Shown here: piece after piece, positions 1 through 9,288 of the stretch | Numbering within the stretch: the first letter of the stretch is position 1 | How the letters are laid out: every line of letters starts with the position of its first letter | Origin: Terriglobia bacterium | Lineage (GTDB): Bacteria; Acidobacteriota; Terriglobia; Terriglobales; Acidobacteriaceae | DNA length: 32,714 nucleotides | Direction: 5' to 3' | NCBI GenBank assembly: GCA_020073565.1 | Contig: JAIQEY010000059.1 | Location: 1 to 32,714 of the forward strand | Notes under the pieces: model-generated | Seen by the model: the letters and a program-made list of their open reading frames with translations, nothing else | Told to the model about the DNA's origin: nothing | Databases searched by the model: none | Translations under genes and position numbers: made by a program

Positions 1-118
1 GAGGGCGGTGAAAGTGACGCGCAAAATCCTCGATCGTCTGGATGTAGCAGTCGACGGTAGTCTGAGCGTAATTACGACGCTCGAGTTCTTCGAGCATCAT
101 TTTGCGAAGGTGGGTCAT
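1..118 (-). CDS. Tyrosine recombinase/integrase, N-terminal part (cut by window edge)
   Basis: Reading leftward from an ATG at 118, 39 codons stay open to the window edge. The peptide starts MTHLRKMMLEELERRNYAQT and continues with a Tyr/Ile-rich helix ending in DFARHFHRP. This looks like the SAM-like core-binding (N-terminal) domain of phage-type integrases, in the subgroup often found beside IS91/IS801-like transposases (family knowledge). An AAGGAG ribosome site lies 7 nt before the ATG, supporting this start. The catalytic domain is outside the window. The gene points away from the truncated ABC-F gene at 198-911, so it probably belongs to the mobile element that broke that gene. The recombinase fold is likely; the element type is a guess. 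Confidence 0.6.
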   Translation of the reverse strand, partial: MTHLRKMMLEELERRNYAQTTVDCYIQTIEDFARHFHRP

Positions 119-197
119 AGGTTAGCTCCTTATGACCCAACCTTATCCCCTCACACACACCGCTGACACCGGACACGCGAAAGCGTCTGCCGCATAG

Positions 198-911
198 GCT
201 TCGTTCAAACGGCCTTCGGGCAAACATATTCTCGAAGTGGAAGGGCTGAAGAAGTCCTACGACCAGACTGAGGTGATCCGCAGCTTCACCGCCAGTGTAA
301 GCCGGGGAGAAAAAATCGCTCTGATGGGCCGCAACGGCGCCGGCAAAACCACGCTGTTGAATGCGCTGCTGGCCAATTCTCCGACCGTTTCTGACGCCGA
401 ACTGCGCAAGACCAGCGGCTACGATGGGCCCTTTGTGAGCGGAGGCAAGGTCGTGTGGGGACACGAAGCCGCTGTCGGATACTTCGCGCAGGACCACCGG
501 GCGCTGATCCAGCCTGGCATGAAAGTTCTGGAATGGCTGCACCAGTGGGACCCTTCGGCCAGCACCGAAGAAATCCGTGGCTTGCTCGGCCAGATGCTGT
601 TTCCACGCGACGACGCCGACAAGCGTACTGACGTTCTCTCCGGGGGAGAGGCCGCGCGCCTGCTCTTCTGTAAGTTGATGCTGCAGAAGCCCAACGTCCT
701 GGTGCTGGATGAGCCGACCAACCACCTGGATCTGGAATCGATCAACGCCCTCAACATTGCCCTGCAGCGCTACCAGGGAACGGTGCTGCTGGTCACCCAC
801 GATGAGGATCTGATCGATGAAGTTGCCTCCCGAATCTGGCATTTCGAGGGTAACCATGTCATCACGGATTTCAAGGGAGTATATGAAGAATACAACGCTG
901 CGCTCGTTTAA
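198..911 (+). pseudogene. YbiT-like ABC-F ATPase, 5'-truncated (C-terminal ABC domain only)
   Basis: ABC-F proteins are soluble twin-ATPase proteins acting on ribosomes and are normally about 530 aa. Only the second ATPase domain is here. Counting from the GTG at 237 (224 aa): Walker A GRNGAGKTT at 31-39, signature LSGGE at 134-138, Walker B VLVLDEPTNHLD at 154-165 and the switch His at 188. The stretch after the signature (KLMLQKPNVLVLDEPTNHLD) resembles E. coli YbiT. Homology continues upstream of the GTG (ASFKRPSGKHILE from 198), but an in-frame TAG at 195 blocks it and the N-terminal ATPase domain is absent. A recombinase gene lies divergently just upstream. The GTG could start a one-domain product, but it has no good ribosome site. 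Most likely a gene remnant. Confidence 0.75.
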
Positions 912-964
912 CAATTCGTGCATTCTGTCGTATGGCGCAGCGGTTCGTTATGTAGAATGTCCCT

Positions 965-1228
965 ATGCCATTCCAGAACGGCAATCCTAGCTTTGGCAAG
1001 AAGCGTACTCCCCCTCCCGACGAGACCTTCGAAGAAGCTGCCTATCTAAAGGCGCTGGGAGAAAAGCAAAAAGTAGTAAGTCTCAAGCTAGCGGACGGGG
1101 AAATCGTCCGTGGATGGATCGAGTACTACGACAAGAATATGGTCAGGGTTACACGCGAGGATGGCCCCAACCTTTTTATCTTCAAGCACGAAATTATGTA
1201 CATCGCTGACGACGCCAAGAAGAAGTGA
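965..1228 (+). CDS. hfq: Hfq-like Sm-fold RNA-binding protein
   Basis: An 87-aa protein with an N-terminal tail rich in Pro and Lys (1-30), then an Sm1-like stretch at about 33-62 (KVVSLKLADGEIVRGWIEYY) and a short Sm2-like strand FIFKHEIMYI at 71-80. The F-K-H triplet at 73-75 matches the Y/F-K-H signature that contacts RNA in Hfq hexamers; Hfq pairs small RNAs with mRNAs. The sequence is divergent outside these motifs, and the C-terminus is a short Lys tail rather than the long acidic tail of E. coli. It stands 37 nt before the phosphatase gene. Acidobacterial Hfq proteins are known to look like this. A non-Hfq Sm-like protein is the main alternative. Confidence 0.65.
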   Translation: MPFQNGNPSFGKKRTPPPDETFEEAAYLKALGEKQKVVSLKLADGEIVRGWIEYYDKNMVRVTREDGPNLFIFKHEIMYIADDAKKK

Positions 1229-1239
1229 TCGTTCCGAGC

Positions 1240-1260
1240 CTAACGCCCAAAGCCTAAAGC
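1240..1260. repeat. Three tandem 7-bp units
   Basis: CTAACGC, CCAAAGC and CTAAAGC follow each other directly in the 37-nt gap between the hfq-like gene and the phosphatase gene. Each unit fits CYAAMGC. No function can be assigned. Confidence 0.5.
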
Positions 1261-1265
1261 CTGAT

Positions 1266-2096
1266 ATGAATCTTGTTCCCGCCATGCAATCGATCGCCCG
1301 TGAGGCTGGAGCCTTGCTCATGGGCTATTTCCGCGAGCGGGTCAAGATCGAATACAAAGGCGATGCCGACCTGGTGACCGTGGCTGATCGCAAGTCGGAG
1401 GCCTGCATCCTGGAACGAATCCGGCAGCAGTTTCCCACGCACGACGTCATGGGGGAAGAGGGAACTCGCATCGAGTCCGGCAGCGATTACAAGTGGTACA
1501 TCGATCCGCTCGACGGAACCACGAACTTCGCTCACGGATTCCCCGTGTTCTGCGTCTCACTAGCGGTGGAATGCCGGGGTGAACGAGTGGCCGCGGTCAT
1601 CTACGACCCTACGCGGGACGAATTGTTTTCCGCCGAAAAGGGCAGCGGCGCGCAGTTGAACGGCGAGCCCATACACGTTTCCTCAACGGCCAAGCTGGCT
1701 GAGTGCCTGGTCGGAACCGGATTTCCCAGTCACAAGCGCCACAAGAGTCCGAACATTTACTTCTATCACCAGCTCACGTTGCGTACGCACGGTGTGCGCC
1801 GCGCCGGATCAGCGGCCCTGGATCTGTGCAACGTGGCGGCCGGACGCTTCGATGGTTTCTGGGAATTCAATCTCAATCCATGGGACACCGCCGCCGGCGT
1901 GCTTATCGTGCAAGAAGCAGGCGGCCGAGTGACGGACTTTTCTGGCGGCCCCTTCCAGATCGCCAGCCGGGAGACGCTCGCTTCCAACGGATTAGTGCAC
2001 GACGCTCTAATCCACGAATTCCAGCAGATCTTCGCCGGACGGGGCCTGGAAGACCTGGCGAGCCCAGTAGCCTACGCCAAAGATCGCGCGCTCTAA
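1266..2096 (+). CDS. Inositol monophosphatase family protein (SuhB-like)
   Basis: A 276-aa Mg2+/Li+-type sugar-phosphate phosphatase, the usual length for the family. The metal-binding motifs are present in order: GEEG at 63-66, WYIDPLDGTTNF at 77-88, and the C-terminal WDTAAG at 206-211 followed by EAGG. Members hydrolyse inositol-1-phosphate, histidinol phosphate, PAP or fructose-1,6-bisphosphate, and the sequence alone does not separate these. The open frame extends upstream to 1110 but overlaps the hfq-like gene in another frame. The ATG at 1266 gives the standard N-terminus; a second ATG at 1284 is possible. No strong ribosome site is seen. Confidence 0.88.
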   Translation: MNLVPAMQSIAREAGALLMGYFRERVKIEYKGDADLVTVADRKSEACILERIRQQFPTHDVMGEEGTRIESGSDYKWYIDPLDGTTNFAHGFPVFCVSLAVECRGERVAAVIYDPTRDELFSAEKGSGAQLNGEPIHVSSTAKLAECLVGTGFPSHKRHKSPNIYFYHQLTLRTHGVRRAGSAALDLCNVAAGRFDGFWEFNLNPWDTAAGVLIVQEAGGRVTDFSGGPFQIASRETLASNGLVHDALIHEFQQIFAGRGLEDLASPVAYAKDRAL

Positions 2097-2140
2097 GCGG
2101 TACAATGAAGACGATGCGGGGCAATGGGTTCGCTCTGTGA

Positions 2141-2162
2141 CCCTCTGTGTCCTCTGTGGTTA
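2141..2162. repeat. CTCTGTG-type interspersed repeat copy
   Basis: The stretch contains CCTCTGTGTCCTCTGTGG, two CCTCTGTG units joined by a T. Read on the other strand in one frame it gives the TTEDTEG peptide familiar from spurious database proteins, a mark of this widespread repeat. It covers the proposed GTG starts of the aconitase gene. A related copy forms the hairpin at 14255-14301. Confidence 0.6.
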
Positions 2163-4234
2163 AGAAGTTCAAGGCAGCGAAAACGCACGTGGCCAACCCA
2201 CTTCTGGAACGCCAAGTCGACAAGCGGCCCGGCAAAGTCCGTCTCGAAGGCCGTATCCTTTTTCTCACTGAAGACCCCGAACTGATCAAGAAACAGCTAG
2301 CCGGATGGGATCTGCCGTGGGACACGAAGAATCCAGCCAACAACCCCAAGCTCCGCGACGACATTTCTACGGACGAAATCACTCCTGCCCACTACTGTTT
2401 CTACTTTGACCAGACGCTGGGCGAGATTCCTTATGCTGGCCTCAAGTGCGGGGGCGTCGTTCCGATTGGCCGCGGCGAGGTGAAGAAGGGGGGCTTCGTG
2501 TGCTCGGTCAGCGGTAAGCGGCGCGGCAAAGGTTCGAGCCGCGAACAGTCGCCCTACGCGGAAATGTGCGCCGGCATCCAGGTCGTCATCGCCGAAAACA
2601 TTGAGCGCATCTACAAACAGAATTGCCAGAATCTCGGGCTGCTCACCTCGACCGACTTCGCGCTCATCGACCAGATTCGCGCCGGTGAAGAAATCGCACT
2701 GAGTGAGTTCACTGCCGGTGAGGATGACATTACTCGGCAGGTTATCGAATACGGCGGGCTGTTTCCTTTCAATGTGGCACGGATGCAGGGGAAGGTTTTC
2801 GTGCCAACTCTGGCGGGCAAGAATGCCCGTGCCACACGAGCGATGTCGTTGGCAGAGAAGATTTTTGCTCGGCACATGGTGGCACCAGACGCCCGCGTCG
2901 GAGTTCCTCAGGTCCGCCCGGGCGATACTGGTTTCGCCCGCGTCGACCTTCGCTTCAGCCATGAATACGTCACGCCGATGGCTGCCATTTTCTATGAACA
3001 ATACGTCGGCAAAGATGTCCCGGTGAATGACGCCTCGAGCATTCGCCTTTTTCGCGACCACCTCACGTTTCTCGACGAGGTCATCTCCGAGGAAAAGAAG
3101 AAGCTTGGACTGCTGGACCTGGCTACGCAGCTCAAAATCAAGCAGCAGGACTTCGCCCGGCAGCAGGGAATCAAACTCCACGGCGAACTCACCGACCGCA
3201 AGGGCTCAGAAGGCATCTGCCACTCTGTAATGCTTGAAACTTACGCGCTGCCTGGACAGGTGAACGTCGGCTCCGATTCGCATACGCCCCATGTCGGCGC
3301 CATCGGGTGCATCGCCTTCGGAATCGGTACTACCGATGTCTTCAATTCCTGGATTACAAAGGACGTCCGCGTCAAAGTTCCGGAGTCGGTGAAAATCATC
3401 ATCAAGGGGAAGCGCCATCCTAACGTGACTGCGAAAGACTTCATTCTGAAGATTCTCTCGCTCGACTATGTGCGCACCGGTAAGGCGCTGGCGAAAGTCA
3501 TGGAATACGCCGGCGAAGCGGTCGAAGCCCTCAGCGTCGACGAACGCGCCACCATGACCAACATGGCGGCCGAAATCGGAGGTTTCACCGGCATCGTGGC
3601 GCCCGACGCAAAGGTGGTCGGGTTCCTGGTCGAGCGCCGCGGCATGAAGCGCGTGGAGGTCGAGAAGATGATCGAAGGCCTCCAGAGCGATCCGGCCGCC
3701 GAGTATTCCGAGGTCATCGAACTCGATGCCGCCGAGATCACGCCCATGGTTGCCACCCCGGGCGATCCTGGCAACGGCAAGTACATTCGCGATCTCAATA
3801 CGCCCGTACCCATCGAAATCGCATATGGCGGCACGTGCACGGCGGGGAAGAACGAAGACATGGATATGTACGCTGCCGTGCTGGCGGACGGACTGAAGCA
3901 AGGCAAGCGCGTGGCGGGGGGTGTCCAGTTTTGGATACAGTTTGGTTCGCAGGAAACGCGCCAGTACTCAAAACGCAAGGGCTACATCGAGATTTTCGAA
4001 AAGGCCGGAGCGCGCGTGATTGAGCCGAGTTGCGGGGCTTGCATCAACGCCGGGCCGGGCGTTTCCACTCGCCCCGACCAGGTCGTGATCAGCGCGCAGA
4101 ACCGCAATTTCCCCGGGCGCAGCGGGCCGGGGCAGATGTACCTGGCGTCGCCGCTCACGGTCGCTGCCAGCGCTGTGGCTGGGTACATCGTGGAGTACCA
4201 TCCATCGTGTGCAAAAGAGCACATTTCGGTATAG
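2147..4234 (+). CDS. Aconitase-superfamily hydro-lyase, swivel domain first
   Basis: A 695-aa [4Fe-4S] dehydratase. The small swivel domain comes first: STDEITPAH, then GKRRGKGSSREQSPYAE, a substrate-binding loop like that of LeuD. The catalytic domains follow, with NVGSDSHTPHVGAIGC and three likely cluster cysteines: C564 in GGTCTAG, and C629 and C632 in PSCGAC. AcnB also has swivel before catalytic, but carries an N-terminal HEAT-like domain missing here; AcnA and LeuC/LeuD have other arrangements. It may isomerise citrate to isocitrate in the TCA cycle, or act on homoaconitate, isopropylmalate or methylcitrate. The start is uncertain: an in-frame stop lies at 2138, and GTG codons at 2147, 2156 and 2189 are all possible, with no clear ribosome site. 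Confidence 0.85.
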   Translation: MSSVVKKFKAAKTHVANPLLERQVDKRPGKVRLEGRILFLTEDPELIKKQLAGWDLPWDTKNPANNPKLRDDISTDEITPAHYCFYFDQTLGEIPYAGLKCGGVVPIGRGEVKKGGFVCSVSGKRRGKGSSREQSPYAEMCAGIQVVIAENIERIYKQNCQNLGLLTSTDFALIDQIRAGEEIALSEFTAGEDDITRQVIEYGGLFPFNVARMQGKVFVPTLAGKNARATRAMSLAEKIFARHMVAPDARVGVPQVRPGDTGFARVDLRFSHEYVTPMAAIFYEQYVGKDVPVNDASSIRLFRDHLTFLDEVISEEKKKLGLLDLATQLKIKQQDFARQQGIKLHGELTDRKGSEGICHSVMLETYALPGQVNVGSDSHTPHVGAIGCIAFGIGTTDVFNSWITKDVRVKVPESVKIIIKGKRHPNVTAKDFILKILSLDYVRTGKALAKVMEYAGEAVEALSVDERATMTNMAAEIGGFTGIVAPDAKVVGFLVERRGMKRVEVEKMIEGLQSDPAAEYSEVIELDAAEITPMVATPGDPGNGKYIRDLNTPVPIEIAYGGTCTAGKNEDMDMYAAVLADGLKQGKRVAGGVQFWIQFGSQETRQYSKRKGYIEIFEKAGARVIEPSCGACINAGPGVSTRPDQVVISAQNRNFPGRSGPGQMYLASPLTVAASAVAGYIVEYHPSCAKEHISV

Positions 4235-4387
4235 ACTTCCCGCTGTACAATGCGCGCTGAGCGGGGACTTCAATCGAAAGACCTCCAATTAAGACGCAAG
4301 GGGCAATCGCCGTTGTGGCGTTGCTGATTTCCTCTTCGCGGTCGAGCAAGCTGCAAGGAAGTGCTCTGCGGAGTCGCGAAAGGAATC

Positions 4388-6004
<1,617 letters not shown>

Positions 6005-6076
6005 AGGTCGCTTATTCGCGTTTAGACCGTGGAAACCTGCTCCTGACTGATGCTGCCTGTACCGATAGCTGCGTTC

Positions 6077-6104
6077 TTGCTAAAATCATTCCTTCCGTTA
6101 TACT
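6077..6104 (+). promoter_or_regulatory. Candidate sigma-70 promoter for the ferredoxin gene
   Basis: TTGCTA at 6077-6082 and TATACT at 6099-6104 are separated by 16 nt and lie 27 nt before the ferredoxin ATG. The match is by eye only. Confidence 0.45.
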
Positions 6105-6131
6105 CCGTGCGCCCGAGGAGCATGAGATTCT

Positions 6132-6392
6132 ATGGCCTACGTAATTGCCGAGCCTTGCATTGGAACCAAAGACACCGCCTGCGTAGACGCCTGCCCGGTG
6201 GATTGCATTCACCCCAAGAAAGACTCCGAGAAGTACGCCACCGAAGAAATGCTCTACATCGATCCGGTCGAGTGCATCGACTGCGGCGCCTGTGTGCCTG
6301 TTTGCCCGGTCTCAGCCATCTTCGCCCTCGACGACCTGCCGGAGAAGTGGAAAGAGTACACCGAGCGGAATGCGAAGTACTTCGGAAGATAG
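6132..6392 (+). CDS. Ferredoxin with two iron-sulfur clusters (FdxA-like)
   Basis: An 86-aa small electron carrier. The first cysteine set is C9, C17, C21 and C25, with the CxxxxxxxCxxxCP spacing of seven-iron (3Fe-4S plus 4Fe-4S) ferredoxins. The second is the regular C48-x2-C51-x2-C54-x3-C58-P motif. The C-terminus (PEKWKEYTERNAKYF) is the short helix seen in FdxA-type proteins. It has its own candidate promoter at 6077-6104, and a GAGGAG lies 11 nt before the ATG, rather far. The stop codon is immediately followed by the inverted repeat at 6393. The redox partner cannot be told from the context. Confidence 0.9.
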   Translation: MAYVIAEPCIGTKDTACVDACPVDCIHPKKDSEKYATEEMLYIDPVECIDCGACVPVCPVSAIFALDDLPEKWKEYTERNAKYFGR

Positions 6393-6563
6393 CTGTCAGC
6401 CGTCAGTTATCAGCTCTCAGTAAAACCGAGTCTATTGCCGGGTATTAAGTCTTGAGGCGCTCGCCGACAACGGCCAGCGCCTCTTGCTTTAACATCTCTT
6501 GCGGATTCAGGTAGTTTCGGGTGTTTTACTGAGAGCTGATAGCTGAAAGCTGACGGCTGACAG
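6393..6563. repeat. Long inverted repeat flanking an inner hairpin
   Basis: The left arm at 6393-6426 (starts CTGTCAGCCGTCAG, ends CTCTCAGTAAAAC) is the reverse complement of the right arm at 6523-6563, except for an extra 7 nt in the right arm. The arms enclose about 96 nt. The CTGTCAG/AGCTGA word family is typical of multi-copy intergenic palindromes in acidobacteria (general knowledge). It fills most of the 210-nt gap between the ferredoxin gene and recO. Confidence 0.8.
6454..6490 (+). terminator. Hairpin with T-rich tail, possible terminator after the ferredoxin gene
   Basis: GAGGCGCT and AGCGCCTC pair over 8 bp; after one C/C mismatch, GCCG/CGGC extends the stem to an ACAA loop. TTGCTTT follows. 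This fits a rho-independent terminator, although the T run is interrupted. On the minus strand the same bases could encode a short peptide MLKQEALAVVGERLKT ending at TAA, possibly a gene remnant. Confidence 0.5.
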
Positions 6564-6602
6564 TCCCTTCCATTACAATCATTGATTAACTTGTAGCCCT
6601 CC

Positions 6603-7343
6603 ATGGCGCTGAAGGAGTCGGAAGCGATCGTCCTGCGCACCTATCCGTTGCGCGAGTCCGACCTGCTGGTCACGCTCTTCACTCGTCTGGAGGGCAAGGT
6701 GAAGGGTGTGGCGCGCGCGGCCAAGAAGTCGAAACGCCGCTTTGGAGGCGCGCTCGAGCCGCTCACTTATGTGCGAGCGTTTTACGATGACCGCGAGCGG
6801 CAGGAACTGGCACGGCTCGATTCCTGCGAAATCATCGAGTCACCGATGGCGACAGAGGTCAGTTATTCGCGGGCGGTTGCCCTCGGACATGTTGCGGAAT
6901 TGCTGGACGAGTTGCTGCCAGATCGCGAGGCCAGTGACGCAGTTTTCCGGCTGAGTCTGGCAGTCTTGCAGGAACTGCGCGCGGCGGCGCTGTGGATGCC
7001 GATCACTTACTTTGAGCTGTGGATGACGCGGCTCATGGGGTTTCTGCCGGAGTTTACGGAGTGCGTGGTCTGCGGGCGATCGCTCGACGGACAGAGGGCA
7101 TTCTGGCATGCGCTGGCTGATGGCCTGATGTGCGCTGATGACAAGCGCCTGGCGTCGTCGGAACTGTCGCCGGAATCGCGCAAGATCGCCACGCAGATGC
7201 TGCGGTCACGGGTTTCGGAGTTTGCGGAAATCGACTGGCCGAAAGCGGTGTGCGCGGATCTGAGGAAGTTTCTGATCCAGATTCTGGAGCGGCACATCGA
7301 GAAGAAGCTGGTGACGGCGGGGATGCTGGAGAAGATCTCTTGA
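6603..7343 (+). CDS. recO: DNA repair protein RecO
   Basis: A 246-aa protein matching RecO in length and layout. An N-terminal OB fold (ESEAIVLRTYPLRESDLLVTLFT, about 5-80) precedes a helical C-terminal domain with a zinc-site-like set C154-x2-C157 and C177. RecO loads RecA at gaps with RecF and RecR and anneals SSB-coated DNA. Its TGA overlaps the TTG start of the next gene by 4 nt, so the two are probably translated together. ATG at 6603 keeps the standard N-terminus; no strong ribosome site is visible. Confidence 0.9.
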   Translation: MALKESEAIVLRTYPLRESDLLVTLFTRLEGKVKGVARAAKKSKRRFGGALEPLTYVRAFYDDRERQELARLDSCEIIESPMATEVSYSRAVALGHVAELLDELLPDREASDAVFRLSLAVLQELRAAALWMPITYFELWMTRLMGFLPEFTECVVCGRSLDGQRAFWHALADGLMCADDKRLASSELSPESRKIATQMLRSRVSEFAEIDWPKAVCADLRKFLIQILERHIEKKLVTAGMLEKIS

Positions 7344-8107
7344 GACTGAAAGTGCGCATTCGGCAGTCGTTGGGATGTGCGGTCCTAATAGTGGCCCTAG
7401 CCCTATGTTGTTCAGGCCAAAGCAATCCGAGTCTGATCGCATCGGCGAAGGGCATCACGACGGATGACGAGATGCATGAATGGGTAACGTACTACTATCT
7501 GCACCCTCGGCCGGACCTGACAGTTTCGGCGATTCAGTTGATGTCGAAGAAGGGATGGCTTTCTAAGTCCAGTTCGCAGTCACCCCTGGCGGCGTTTCTT
7601 GCGCAAGTATTTGCCAGCAACGGCGATAAATTGAATGCTTGGGTCACGGAGCTCAAAACAGAAACAGAAGACCAAAAGATTATGGCGGCGCTGGCCTTAT
7701 GGATGTCTCATTCATCGGAGAGCAAGAAATTGTTAGAACAGATGGCGGTCAAAGGGTCTGCTTCGTATCAGGACTACGTGAAAGGATTGATTCGGGACGA
7801 TCATCCTCCAGATTTCCTGAAGGATGCAATTTCGTCTCCGGGTTTCTTGGATGCTCTCTGGGGAAGTTTCTTTGCGACTGGAGACGAGCGATATGTGCGT
7901 CGATTGATCAGTACACTCCCACTCCTTAGTTCAAAGGACACGCAGAATGTGCTGATCGGGGGCGCCGCACAGTGGTCGTTGGCGAGCAATGCAGAACAGC
8001 ATCCAAGGGTTATGGAGATCTGCAAGTCCGAACTTAGCAAACTACCAGACGATCAAAAGCCAGTACTCGAAAAGGTCATCGAGTCTGCCCACGATAGAAC
8101 AAAGTGA
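7340..8107 (+). CDS. Secreted or membrane-anchored protein of unknown function
   Basis: A 255-aa protein from TTG at 7340, chosen because it overlaps the recO stop by 4 nt and a GGAG lies about 8 nt upstream. The N-terminus is a signal sequence: basic (RLKVRIRQS), then hydrophobic (LGCAVLIVALALCC). Cleavage may be type I, or at one of the cysteines as a lipoprotein, although the lipobox is not canonical. The rest is helical and rich in Leu, Ser and Lys, starting with YYYLHPRPDL. I do not recognise a named family. It also overlaps glyQ by 4 nt (GTGA), so all three genes look like one operon. Confidence 0.75.
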   Translation: MRLKVRIRQSLGCAVLIVALALCCSGQSNPSLIASAKGITTDDEMHEWVTYYYLHPRPDLTVSAIQLMSKKGWLSKSSSQSPLAAFLAQVFASNGDKLNAWVTELKTETEDQKIMAALALWMSHSSESKKLLEQMAVKGSASYQDYVKGLIRDDHPPDFLKDAISSPGFLDALWGSFFATGDERYVRRLISTLPLLSSKDTQNVLIGGAAQWSLASNAEQHPRVMEICKSELSKLPDDQKPVLEKVIESAHDRTK

Positions 8108-9138
8108 ACTCATCCAAAACCAATCCGCCGACTTTCCAGGAACTGATCCTCAAGCTCCAAGCTTTCTTCGCCGAGCGTGGAGCGGTCATTCAGCAGCCCT
8201 ACGACGTGGAAGTGGGTGCTGGAACCATGGCCCCGGAGACGTTTCTGCGGGTGCTCGGGCCCAACCCGTATAAGGTCGCGTATGTGCAGCCGTCGCGGCG
8301 TCCGGCGGATGGCCGCTATGGCGAGAATCCCAACCGGCTGTTCAAGCACATGCAATTGCAGGTCATCCTGAAGCCTCCGCCGGAGAATGTGCAGGAGCTG
8401 TATCTCGAATCACTGACGGCAATCGGCATTGACCTGCGCCAGCACGACATCAAATTCGAAGAAGACAACTGGGAGTCACCCACGCTGGGCGCGTGGGGCA
8501 TCGGGTGGCAGGTCATGCTCGACGGTCTTGAGATCACGCAGTTCACCTACTTCCAGCAGTGCGGCGGAGTGGATCTTGATCCCATCTGCGCGGAGCTAAC
8601 CTACGGCCTCGAACGGCTGTGTGCCTTCCTACAGGATGTGGATTCCATCTACGAAATCGTGTGGGCGCGCGACCCGGAGACGGGCAGGGAAGTGAAGTAT
8701 GGAGACGTCCGCCTGGCTGACGAGCAGCAGTTCTCGGTGTACAACTTCGAAGCGGCGGATGTGCCGAGCGCGTGGAAGCACTTCGAACTCTGCGAAGCCG
8801 AATGCAAGGTCCTGATCGAACGCTATGCCGCGCTGAGCAAAGAGAAGAGTGAGGGGGACGGCGTGGTACGCGAGAAGGCGCGCTATCCGCTGTTGGGGGC
8901 GTACGACCTGTGCCTGAAGTGCTCGCACTATTTCAATATTCTCGATGCGCGCGGCGCGATTTCCGTGACCGAGCGCGTCGGGGTGATTGCCCGTGTGCGC
9001 GCGTTGGCGGTGGGGATCGCGAAGGCGTGGATGGACCAGCAGTACGGCGCTGAAAACAATGAGAAGAATCAGCAGGTTCCAAGGACCGGGACAAAGGAAA
9101 AGAGAGGGAAGTTAACCCCGGTGGGATCTGGACTGTAG
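8104..9138 (+). CDS. glyQ: Glycyl-tRNA synthetase alpha subunit
   Basis: A 344-aa class II synthetase subunit that activates glycine and works as an alpha2beta2 enzyme with GlyS. The start region TFQELILKLQAFFAERG, then GAGTMAPETFLRVLGP and FTYFQQCGGVDLDP, is highly typical. The GTG start at 8104 overlaps the previous stop by 4 nt. Family members are usually about 290-310 aa. Here, after KAWMDQQYG near 315, a tail of about 30 Lys/Asn/Gly-rich residues follows, and the stop codon lies inside the palindromic repeat at 9135-9230. The tail may be a repeat-driven extension. glyS follows 150 nt later on the same strand. Confidence 0.96.
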   Translation: MNSSKTNPPTFQELILKLQAFFAERGAVIQQPYDVEVGAGTMAPETFLRVLGPNPYKVAYVQPSRRPADGRYGENPNRLFKHMQLQVILKPPPENVQELYLESLTAIGIDLRQHDIKFEEDNWESPTLGAWGIGWQVMLDGLEITQFTYFQQCGGVDLDPICAELTYGLERLCAFLQDVDSIYEIVWARDPETGREVKYGDVRLADEQQFSVYNFEAADVPSAWKHFELCEAECKVLIERYAALSKEKSEGDGVVREKARYPLLGAYDLCLKCSHYFNILDARGAISVTERVGVIARVRALAVGIAKAWMDQQYGAENNEKNQQVPRTGTKEKRGKLTPVGSGL

Positions 9139-9230
9139 CGCCGCCGACTCGGCGGCTGTCCAGTGGGCGACCCGCCCGCCGCTGCGAGGGCGAGGCGCCC
9201 TCGCGACAGCCGGCAGGGTGCCGGCGCTAC
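9135..9230. repeat. REP-like palindromic element
   Basis: The ends GTAGCGCCG and CGGCGCTAC are inverted copies. Inner palindromes include CCGCCGACTCGGCGG, GAGGGCGAGGCGCCCTC and GCCGGCAGGGTGCCGGC. GGCTGTC and GACAGCC also pair. The element begins at the glyQ stop codon and lies in the glyQ-glyS gap. Such GC-rich multi-hairpin units are usually multi-copy in a genome and may stabilise or terminate mRNA. Confidence 0.75.
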
Positions 9231-9288
9231 TGTGATCGGGCTCACATTTACTTTGCTTTAATTTTGAGACCATAGACTGTATTGCCTG

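Noticed and set aside
72..923. Minus-strand frame of 283 codons across the ABC-F remnant
   Set aside because: Antisense to a clear ATPase domain. The real minus-strand gene here is the recombinase in another frame at 1-118.
1240..1260. Short tandem repeat considered as a CRISPR or operator array
   Set aside because: Only three imperfect 7-bp units without spacers; reported simply as a repeat.
4240..4260. TACAAT box before the radical SAM gene considered as a promoter
   Set aside because: No acceptable -35 element at the right distance.
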